Shown here: positions 8,765-15,269 of the stretch, piece after piece
Position numbering within the stretch: position 1 is the stretch's first letter
Layout of the letters: the number at the start of each line of letters is the position of its first letter
Origin: Acetobacter pasteurianus subsp. pasteurianus LMG 1262 = NBRC 106471
GTDB taxonomy: Bacteria > Pseudomonadota > Alphaproteobacteria > Acetobacterales > Acetobacteraceae
Direction of reading: 5' to 3'
Assembly (NCBI RefSeq): GCF_000285275.1
Contig: NZ_CADO01000004.1
Span: 45,969 to 109,968 of the forward strand
DNA: 64,000 nt
Notes under the pieces: generated by a model
Database searches by the model: none
What the model was told of the DNA's origin: nothing
The model's input: the letters and a program-made list of their open reading frames with translations, nothing else
Program-made: the position numbers and the translations under genes

Positions 8765-9913
8765 TTAGTCCGTTAAAAGTTTTTCGTACATCCGGTGCCG
8801 TTTGTACGGCGTGGGAGAAATGCGCTCAATCAGCTTGCGCAGGCCTTCATGCGTTTCCAGCACCCAACCAAGCTCAATGCTGCGATAAGGCAGCACGTGG
8901 CCGCGCTTCATCAGCTCATCAATAATCAGGGCTGGCAGCATGGCGCGCAGGGCGGTGCCAAGATATTTCCTGCGCACACCCAGCAGCACCACACGTGCAG
9001 ACCGGAAATCATGACTGACCACGCGTGAGGCCAGCTTGAGCCAGCCAAGCGGAGAGGGTGCACCACCCAGATCACCACTGATATCAAACATGTTGGGAAT
9101 AACCAGCGCAATGGCTGCGGGTTCTCCGGCCACTTCAGCCAGCACGTACTGTTCTGGCCGCAAGATAGGCTTAAGCGCCTTGAGCAGGCTTTTCACCTCA
9201 TCCTGCGTAAGGGGAATATTCCCCCATGTATCAGACCATGCATCATTATAGATCTCACGCAGGATTTCGGCGTCTTCATTCACCTTGTCCTTACGCAGCC
9301 CGCGCATGGTAATAGCCCCCAGACGCTGCCGGATATTGGCCGGTATCTGGTTTGCGCGTTCGGCAGAAGGACTGGTTTCCATCCGGTAGGACAATAGGTC
9401 CACAGCACGCTTAAACCCGGCGGCCTCAACTGCGGGGCCAAGAATTTTGGGGTGCCACGGTATGCCTATCATGGGGGGCTCATCCTGCCCTTCCACCATA
9501 ATCCCGGATTCACCATTGCTATTCAGTGTCCACGGGCCACGTATGCGCTTAACTTTGCGCAGCTTCAGCCATTGTGTGGCGGCCTCAAGCAATGGGGCCA
9601 CACACTCCGGCTCCAGCGTATCCAGCGCGCCAAAAAAACCCGTACGTGGGCCTGGCTGCTTAAGAGCCAAGGCATCTATCTGGGCAGATATACGCCCAAT
9701 GGGCTTTCCATTCCGCCACGCCAGAAAATAACAAGCAAAGCCGTGCTCAAAAAATGGTGCATGCGTGGGTGAAAAAATATCCCGCTGCTCCATATCTAAA
9801 GGAGGCACATAACTCGGCAAGCCATCGTAAAGAAGGCGTGGAAGTTTTATAAAGAGAGAAAGCTGGCGTGAACCCGAAACAGGTGTAACCGTAATCTGAG
9901 TGGGGGAAGACAT
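8765..9913 (-). CDS. GNAT-like N-acyltransferase family protein, function unknown
   Basis: 382 residues, soluble. The N-terminal half (LFIKLPRLLYDGLPSYVPPL) and the C-terminal stretch with IELGWVLETHEGLRKLIE resemble large GNAT-like proteins of the uncharacterised YghO type, often placed near lipid or cell-envelope genes. The substrate cannot be read from the sequence. ATG 9913 was chosen because CGGAG lies five bases upstream and it leaves room for the divergent SDR gene; a longer open frame to 10072 has no such signal and would overlap that gene. Confidence 0.65.
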   Translation of the reverse strand: MSSPTQITVTPVSGSRQLSLFIKLPRLLYDGLPSYVPPLDMEQRDIFSPTHAPFFEHGFACYFLAWRNGKPIGRISAQIDALALKQPGPRTGFFGALDTLEPECVAPLLEAATQWLKLRKVKRIRGPWTLNSNGESGIMVEGQDEPPMIGIPWHPKILGPAVEAAGFKRAVDLLSYRMETSPSAERANQIPANIRQRLGAITMRGLRKDKVNEDAEILREIYNDAWSDTWGNIPLTQDEVKSLLKALKPILRPEQYVLAEVAGEPAAIALVIPNMFDISGDLGGAPSPLGWLKLASRVVSHDFRSARVVLLGVRRKYLGTALRAMLPALIIDELMKRGHVLPYRSIELGWVLETHEGLRKLIERISPTPYKRHRMYEKLLTD

Positions 9914-9986
9914 TGCCACTCCGTTGTGTGAAAGCCAAAAGCCAGTGGGTGATGCCTTATTACGCAGCATTGGGAAAGGGAAAAGT

Positions 9987-10787
9987 GTGAAAGTTGTTGC
10001 GAACGGAAAACACACCGCACGCTCTGTTCTGCTTACTGGGGCCACCGGCGGAATTGGAATGGAACTGGCCAAACGTTATGCACGGCCGGGCCGGACCCTG
10101 ATATTATGGGGCAGAAACCCCGAACGCCTGACAGAAATTGCCACCACGTGTTGTGCACGCGGTTCTGCTGTTTTTACCCGCCAGATTGATCTGTGTGATG
10201 GTGAGGCCGCTCTGGCAGCGTTTGAGGCCGATTATGCTGACCATAAGCCTGATCTGGTGATTCTGGGGGCTGGGCTATCTGACATACAGCCATTGGACAG
10301 CATGACAGAAGACCCGCAAAAGGTATTACAGCTTGCGCAGGTGAACTATGCCACGCCCGTAGCCTTGGCCACAGCCGCTGCCCAGAATATGATCCCCAAT
10401 GGAGGCGGCCATATTGCCCTTATCGGCTCCGTTGCAGGGTTTTACGAACTACCGTGCTCTCCGGCCTATAGCAGCTCTAAATGTGGGTTGGATTTCTTCG
10501 CGCGCGCGGCAGGTCTGGCGTGGGAAGATAAAGGTGTGGGCCTCACGCTGATTGTGCCGGGCTTTATAGACACCCCCATGAGCCGCAGACTGGAAGGGCC
10601 GCGTCCATTTTTGGTTTCAGCCAAAAGTGCTGCGCGCCGCATTATCCGGGCCATTACAAAAAAAAGAAAAGTTTATATTTTCCCGTGGCCGTTTCGGGTG
10701 CTTCGGGTTCTTGAGCGGCTGCTGCCTCAATGCCTGCGTGAACGCATTTTACGCAGCCTGATTGTCGGCCAGAAAGAGCGACAATAA
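9987..10787 (+). CDS. Short-chain dehydrogenase/reductase
   Basis: 266 residues of the classical SDR fold. It has the cofactor motif TGATGGIG near the N-terminus, a Rossmann NxGxG-equivalent ILGAGLSD, the catalytic serine in GSVAG and the catalytic YSSSK (Tyr/Lys), followed by the PGFIDTPM segment. I chose GTG 9987 because the purine-rich GGGAAAGGG lies six bases before it; starting at 9900 would overlap the divergent gene. It shares a 73-base divergent promoter region with the acyltransferase-like gene, suggesting linked use, perhaps in lipid or envelope metabolism (inference). Confidence 0.85.
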   Translation: MKVVANGKHTARSVLLTGATGGIGMELAKRYARPGRTLILWGRNPERLTEIATTCCARGSAVFTRQIDLCDGEAALAAFEADYADHKPDLVILGAGLSDIQPLDSMTEDPQKVLQLAQVNYATPVALATAAAQNMIPNGGGHIALIGSVAGFYELPCSPAYSSSKCGLDFFARAAGLAWEDKGVGLTLIVPGFIDTPMSRRLEGPRPFLVSAKSAARRIIRAITKKRKVYIFPWPFRVLRVLERLLPQCLRERILRSLIVGQKERQ

Positions 10788-10800
10788 GTTTTTTCCTGAG

Positions 10801-10836
10801 AGCTTGTGCTGCTTTAAATAAAGTGACGCACAAGCT
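10801..10836. terminator. Hairpin after the SDR gene
   Basis: AGCTTGTG / CACAAGCT, a perfect 8-bp stem with a 20-base loop, 13 bases after the SDR stop and just before the end of the opposing small membrane gene. It lacks a strong T-run, so termination is tentative. Confidence 0.4.
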
Positions 10837-10854
10837 TGATGGGGCAGAAAAAGC

Positions 10855-11187
10855 CTAATTATCTCCACCCGGAAGCCTGCCTTTTCCAACCCATAGGATG
10901 AGGGGAGGCAGGAAAAAATAAAATGCCATGATGAAAATAAGATCTCGCACCAGATAAGCCAGATCAATATGCAGGCCGAAATGGCAAATCAGGTTGGCCA
11001 ACCCTAGCATAAAACAGACACATAAAAACGCACCCGCGCTGGCATAAATGGTCCGGCCAGCGTTTATCTGCTCTACTTTTTCCAGAAAAACATCGGCAAA
11101 TTTTTTCTGCACAAGCCAAGCCCTTTCTTGCGAAATGTTTATACCCGGCACGGCAAACCGGAGCCCTAGATATGTGGGCAGCAGCAC
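10855..11187 (-). CDS. Small membrane protein, function unknown
   Basis: 110 residues read from a GTG at 11187. An amphipathic first half is followed by two strongly hydrophobic helices (about residues 46-68 and 74-99) and a short basic tail, suggesting an inner-membrane hairpin protein. I recognise no family. The start is weakly supported: AAAAGG is immediately next to the GTG, so a start further downstream is possible. Confidence 0.45.
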   Translation of the reverse strand: MLLPTYLGLRFAVPGINISQERAWLVQKKFADVFLEKVEQINAGRTIYASAGAFLCVCFMLGLANLICHFGLHIDLAYLVRDLIFIMAFYFFLPPLILWVGKGRLPGGDN

Positions 11188-11217
11188 CTTTTACAGATTC
11201 GCTGCCCGCAGTATCTT

Positions 11218-11478
11218 TTATTCCGCAAAATTTGGAAGCGTGATGTTCTGATCTTTTGCCACCTTCTGAATGGCAACCTTGGTCAGGCCCAGCAGATTGG
11301 CTGTATCAACAAAGGCAGCATCGGCACTTGCACCTGGCGTTGGGGGCAGGGTGACCGTTACAGAAAATTCAATATTCTGGTCCTGCTTTGTAAAGCACAG
11401 CTTTGCCTTGGTGCTTCCGTCTTTCTGCACCTTAACGGAACGCAGAACACCATTCTGTGCTGTTGTGTCATTACTCAC
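11218..11478 (-). CDS. Small hypothetical protein
   Basis: 86 residues starting at GTG 11478, preceded by AAAGGAA at seven bases; the longer open frame to 11601 has no such signal. It has one cysteine, no signal peptide and no membrane helix; a central beta-like segment (KLCFTKQDQNIEFSVTVTLP) is followed by a helical tail. I recognise no family. It lies 30 bases upstream of the small membrane gene on the same strand and may be co-transcribed with it. Confidence 0.55.
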   Translation of the reverse strand: MSNDTTAQNGVLRSVKVQKDGSTKAKLCFTKQDQNIEFSVTVTLPPTPGASADAAFVDTANLLGLTKVAIQKVAKDQNITLPNFAE

Positions 11479-11946
11479 GAGAGTATTCCTTTGCAAAATT
11501 ATGACAGCGGGAATGTGAACGCAGCAGCCGCAAGAGGCAACGCTTCTGCCTGCACCCCAGACCACCCAAAATATGCAGACTACCCAAGGATTTCCGAACA
11601 AAGATCATGACTCTAACCATGTCAGCTTATGGCCAGTTCTGGTACCAATACCGCCGTAGGAAGGCTGTACATCCATTATGGATGAGTAGAGACTTTGATC
11701 TGAGCGGCCTCTCACTCAGACAAACGGGCAGAGAACGTTTTTTCCGAATCTGCCAGCTTGTAGAGCTGATTATAGGAATTTGCACAATGAATTGCTGCGT
11801 TTGTTAACACCAATACCCAAAACCCAGCACGACACTCACCAAACTTTTTGCTTTGATAAGGGCTACACGGGGCATACGAACAAGAGCTGACAACCGCAGT
11901 TTTCTGCGGAAAATGTCAAGCATTCTCTTTTAGATTCGTAGGGAGA
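11479..11946. other. Gene-poor 470-base stretch
   Basis: Lower in GC than its surroundings. A 66-codon open frame on the plus strand (11607-11807) has no ribosome binding site and no recognisable family, so I do not call it. The only clear structure is the hairpin at 11888-11918 downstream of tRNA-Cys. I see no 4.5S, 6S or tmRNA signature. Confidence 0.6.
11888..11918 (-). terminator. Hairpin downstream of tRNA-Cys
   Basis: An inner perfect stem CCGCAG-TTTT-CTGCGG is extended by an outer TGACA/TGTCA pairing. It starts 29 bases beyond the 3' end of tRNA-Cys on the minus strand, so it is a likely 3'-end processing or termination hairpin, although no T-run follows. Confidence 0.45.
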
Positions 11947-12020
11947 TGGAGGTCTGGGCGGGAATCGAACCCACATTCGCGGATTTGCAGTCCGCTGCAT
12001 CACCATTCTGCCACCAGACC
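11947..12020 (-). tRNA. tRNA-Cys (GCA)
   Basis: Read on the minus strand: acceptor stem GGTCTGG pairs with CCAGACC, followed by discriminator T and an encoded CCA. The anticodon loop ACTGCAAAT gives anticodon GCA on the stem GCGGA/TCCGC, and the T-loop is GTTCGATTC. The U at position 73 is the normal identity element of tRNA-Cys. It stands alone between a gene-poor stretch and a methyltransferase gene. Confidence 0.97.
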
Positions 12021-12037
12021 ATCGGGTGATGGGGTGC

Positions 12038-12066
12038 CTTATCTCCTGTTCTGGCGCATTGGTCAA
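12038..12066 (-). promoter_or_regulatory. Promoter of tRNA-Cys
   Basis: On the minus strand TTGACC (12066-12061), a 17-base spacer and GATAAG (12043-12038) form a sigma-70-type promoter, ending 18 bases before the tRNA 5' end. Position and match make this one of the better promoters in the window. Confidence 0.6.
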
Positions 12067-12236
12067 GCCGTTGTGTTGTGCGAATTTTAAATCAGTGTGT
12101 CACAAAATGTTTTGCCCTTGATCTGGCAGGAACCGCAAAGGGCATAAACCTTAACCGCAAGGGATGGGAAAACGTGACATTTCAGGCCGCAAGACAGCAG
12201 AATTCCTACCCGATGCCGTATCCAAAAGATAAAGAT

Positions 12237-12890
12237 ATGGAAACAGCACGTAACCTAATGGTGGACGATCAGCTTCGCCCTTCAGAAATTACAAACCTCT
12301 CATTACTGTCGGTCATGCGGGAATTGCCCCGTGAATGTTGTGTTATGCCCGACCAGCACTCTGTTGCTTATGCAGATATCACGCTCCCTCTGGGGCAGGG
12401 GCGTGTTTTGCCACAACCGTTGCTTACAGCACGCCTCGTGCAGGCCGTTATGCCGGCAGAAAAGGCGCGGGTTCTTGTTGTGGGGGCAGCCACCGGATAC
12501 ACGGCTGCACTTTTTGCTGCTCTTGGCGCCAATGTTACTGCGCTTGAATCAAATACACGTCTGGCCGAACAGGGGCAGCTCTTTTGCCAGCAAGAAGCCC
12601 TTAGCGTTTCATGGGTCATCGCCCCTCTCAACGAGGGAGCAGCAGGCAATGCACCTTATGATGTTATTTATTTTGATGGTGCCATTCTGCGTTTCCCTGC
12701 CTTTTGTGCCGCACAACTTGCTGCGTCCGGCACTATGGCTGGCGTAATGGCCTCTCCCAACAAATTGGCAAAAGCCTTTATCGCCATGAGAGAGCCTAAA
12801 AGTGCATCCAGTTTTATTGTCACTAACCTTTTTGAAACACAGCTTCCCTTACTGCCAGATCTTGCCGCACCCATTACTTTTGAATTTTAG
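12237..12890 (+). CDS. Protein-L-isoaspartate O-methyltransferase-like protein
   Basis: About 217 residues of a SAM-dependent methyltransferase of the PCMT family. METARNLMVDDQLRPSEI matches the start of the alphaproteobacterial subgroup; the SAM-binding motif is VLVVGAATGYTAAL. The catalytic-site residues of true isoaspartyl repair enzymes are not evident, so repair activity is uncertain. The start is ambiguous: ATG 12237 fits the family but has only a weak AAAGATAAAG upstream, whereas GTG 12174 has a better GGGATGGGA and would add 21 residues. It precedes tolC, an order that is conserved in alphaproteobacteria. Confidence 0.8.
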   Translation: METARNLMVDDQLRPSEITNLSLLSVMRELPRECCVMPDQHSVAYADITLPLGQGRVLPQPLLTARLVQAVMPAEKARVLVVGAATGYTAALFAALGANVTALESNTRLAEQGQLFCQQEALSVSWVIAPLNEGAAGNAPYDVIYFDGAILRFPAFCAAQLAASGTMAGVMASPNKLAKAFIAMREPKSASSFIVTNLFETQLPLLPDLAAPITFEF

Positions 12891-12927
12891 AAATAAACTT
12901 TTAGAAAGATATTCTGCCGCACCTGAT

Positions 12928-12939
12928 TACAAATTTGTA
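12928..12939. promoter_or_regulatory. Palindrome upstream of tolC
   Basis: TACAAATTTGTA is a perfect 12-base palindrome in the AT-rich gap 71 bases before the tolC ATG. It could be a regulator site. Palindromes of this length also occur by chance in a window this size. Confidence 0.25.
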
Positions 12940-13010
12940 GAAATAGGTTCAGTATCGTGGCATGAGCAGTGCCTTAAGCGGCAATACGGTAACTGAATCA
13001 GGAGTATCAG

Positions 13011-14450
13011 ATGCGGCGTATTTGCGGAGCAGGGGTAGGTATGGCTGTTTTGCTATGCAGTTCCACTGCATGGGGACAGAAATACGATGGCAGCGGTTCG
13101 CCAACCTTTGTGCCACATACGTTGCAGGAAGCGCTTGCCGCAGCCTATCTGACAAACCCAACCCTTCAGGAAGCGCGCGCCACCTTACGTGCTACAGATG
13201 AGCAGGTGCCAACCGCCTTGGCAGGCTGGCGGCCCACTGTAACTGGCACGGTAGGACTTTCTTATTATAAGGGCTCAAACGATTATCAAGGGGAAGCAGA
13301 TCAACCATCTTCTGGATATCTCCGCAAATATAATACTCCAGGTTATGCGGCTGGCGTAAGCGTTAACCAGCCTTTGTATACGGGTGGCAAAACAACAGCC
13401 TCCACACATCAGGCTGTCAACAAGGTTATGGCAGCCCGTGCACATCTGATTTCCGCTGAACAGCAAGTGTTCAAGCAGGTTGTGAATGCATATGTGTCGG
13501 TTATCGAAGATGAACAGCTTTTACAGTTGAACATCAACAACGAACGCGTGCTTCAACAACAGCTTCGCGCAACGAATGAACGCTTCCGTGTAGGGGAAAT
13601 TACCCGCACAGACGTTGCGCAGGCTGAATCTGCCTATGCAACAGCCAAGGCTACCCGCCAGCAATCTGAAGGCACACTTCAAACTGCGCAGGCCACATAT
13701 ATGCAAATTGTGGGCATGGCACCGCCACCTAATCTGGTGCCGCCGCAGCCGCTGGTATTGCCTGTTAAAAATGAACAGATGGCAGCAGCATTAGCCGTTA
13801 AAAACAACCCGGATGTTATCAACGCACTTTTTACTGAATCTTCTCAAAAAGATGCCGTAGCTGTGGCAATGGCAGCCATTATGCCCAAAGTTTCCGCCAC
13901 TTTGGCCTATCAGCGCTCTGTTAACCAAAGCCTGAACAACCAGATTGACGAAAACAAATACGCCATCATCAACTTCAATATCCCGGTTTATCAGGGTGGC
14001 TCAGAATATTCAGCCGTGCGGCAAGCCAAGCAGCAGGCGCAAGCAGCACACCGTGAAGTTGATGTGCAGCGCAGAACAGCCGCGCAGGATGCTGTTTCAA
14101 ACTGGCAGAAACTGGTCGCCTATCAGGCCGCAATCAACAGTAACCGCGCCGCTATTCAGGCAGGCACCGTGGCCTTGGATGGGGTGGAACGGCAAGCTAT
14201 TGTCGGCACCAGCACAACGCTAGAAGTCTTGCAGCAACAGCAAACTCTGTTACAGGCACAGGTGGCCCTTGTACAAAGCCTGAGCAATATGGTGCTGACT
14301 TCGTACAACGTTGCAGCCGCCATTGGCCGCCTGACGGCAGCCGATCTCAAGTTGAATGTTCCTCTTTATGATGACAAAGCTTACTATAACGCTGTAAAAG
14401 ACCGTCTATGGGGGCTGAACGATTATGCGGTCAGCCAGCCAGGACGCTAA
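13011..14450 (+). CDS. tolC: TolC-family outer membrane efflux protein
   Basis: 479 residues with a signal peptide (cleavage near AWG). The two repeated outer membrane efflux domains each have long heptad-like helices, for example around residues 130-220 and 330-420. They include the alphaproteobacterial TolC features TLQEALAAAYLTNPTL and GVSVNQPLYTGGKT. TolC forms the outer membrane channel for type I secretion and RND or MFS drug pumps; no pump genes adjoin it. The start has AGGAG upstream. It sits in the conserved methyltransferase-tolC-PopZ-valS block. Confidence 0.94.
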   Translation: MRRICGAGVGMAVLLCSSTAWGQKYDGSGSPTFVPHTLQEALAAAYLTNPTLQEARATLRATDEQVPTALAGWRPTVTGTVGLSYYKGSNDYQGEADQPSSGYLRKYNTPGYAAGVSVNQPLYTGGKTTASTHQAVNKVMAARAHLISAEQQVFKQVVNAYVSVIEDEQLLQLNINNERVLQQQLRATNERFRVGEITRTDVAQAESAYATAKATRQQSEGTLQTAQATYMQIVGMAPPPNLVPPQPLVLPVKNEQMAAALAVKNNPDVINALFTESSQKDAVAVAMAAIMPKVSATLAYQRSVNQSLNNQIDENKYAIINFNIPVYQGGSEYSAVRQAKQQAQAAHREVDVQRRTAAQDAVSNWQKLVAYQAAINSNRAAIQAGTVALDGVERQAIVGTSTTLEVLQQQQTLLQAQVALVQSLSNMVLTSYNVAAAIGRLTAADLKLNVPLYDDKAYYNAVKDRLWGLNDYAVSQPGR

Positions 14451-14486
14451 AAGCTGAACAGCAAGGGTAAGGGCAGGGGTTATTGT

Positions 14487-15128
14487 ATGGCATCGTCACA
14501 GGATCCATCTGAAGGTACAGGTAAATCAGTAGCAGATGTGCTGTCTTCTATCCGGCAGACCCTGCATGATGAGCATCTGGCAGCCATGGCTCCCCCTTCT
14601 TCAGACACAGACTCCGCTGAGGGTGATGAAGACGATGATATGCTGGTTCTTTCACCTTCCATGATGGAAGGACTTGTGCAGGAAACACAGCCGGATCATC
14701 ACGCCAGCCAGCCCGACAATTCGGCTCATCATCCAGTCAATATGGGAGAAGACGCGGCTCTTGTGCAGTCATCACCTATCGCTCATGATGACGGTATCCT
14801 ATCCGTAACTGATCTGAGACAGATCCCGCTAACTGAAAAGGCAGAACACGATATGTCTGGTCCTCTCCCAATCCCCCTGAATGACGAAACCATGTCAGAT
14901 ACATCAAATTCATTCGCTGTTCTGCAGAAAACCCTGCAGGATAAGTATCTAAGAGAGCATGAGGAGAGAAAAGTGGCTATTTCACATGAAGGGTCTCTGA
15001 CTGTTGAAGATATCGTGCGCCAGGAAGTGCGCGTGTTCCTTAAAAAGTGGCTGGATGCACATCTTGCAGGCATCGTGCAGGCTGCTGTCCGTAAGGAAGT
15101 GGAACGTCTGACGCAGCGCGGTCTGTAA
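14487..15128 (+). CDS. popZ: PopZ-like polar organising protein (DUF2497)
   Basis: 213 residues in three parts: an N-terminal helix SVADVLSSIRQTLHDE, an acidic low-complexity middle (about residues 30-125, rich in D, E, S, H), and a conserved C-terminal helical region VEDIVRQEVRVFLKKWLDAHL followed by AAVRKEVERL. That plan is the one of Caulobacter PopZ, which self-assembles at cell poles and anchors ParB/origin complexes. The middle here is acidic but less proline-rich. The position between tolC and valS supports the call. Polar function in this organism is inferred. Confidence 0.8.
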   Translation: MASSQDPSEGTGKSVADVLSSIRQTLHDEHLAAMAPPSSDTDSAEGDEDDDMLVLSPSMMEGLVQETQPDHHASQPDNSAHHPVNMGEDAALVQSSPIAHDDGILSVTDLRQIPLTEKAEHDMSGPLPIPLNDETMSDTSNSFAVLQKTLQDKYLREHEERKVAISHEGSLTVEDIVRQEVRVFLKKWLDAHLAGIVQAAVRKEVERLTQRGL

Positions 15129-15213
15129 TACCGGAAAACAGACACGCCGTTACTGGGTGAACGCACACATTTCAGTAACGGGTGCGCTGCTTAAAACCGG
15201 ATGATTGCTCTGC

Positions 15214-15248
15214 AAAGGCGGAGGCAGTACATGCCTGCCGCCTTTTTT
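15214..15248 (+). terminator. Intrinsic terminator in the popZ-valS gap
   Basis: AAAGGCGGAGGCA pairs with TGCCT-G-CCGCCTTT (one bulged base, 5-base loop) and runs into six T. It lies 22 bases before the valS ATG, so it either ends the popZ transcript or acts as an attenuator for valS. A second inverted repeat, CCGTTACTG/CAGTAACGG (15147-15155 and 15173-15181), lies just upstream. Confidence 0.75.
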
Positions 15249-15269
15249 ACGTTGTGTGGTGGAATACAT

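Noticed and set aside
11607..11807. 66-codon open frame in the gene-poor stretch
   Set aside because: No ribosome binding site, odd composition and no recognisable family.
11863..12066. Open frame across tRNA-Cys
   Set aside because: It is the translation of the tRNA itself; such frames are a known annotation artefact.
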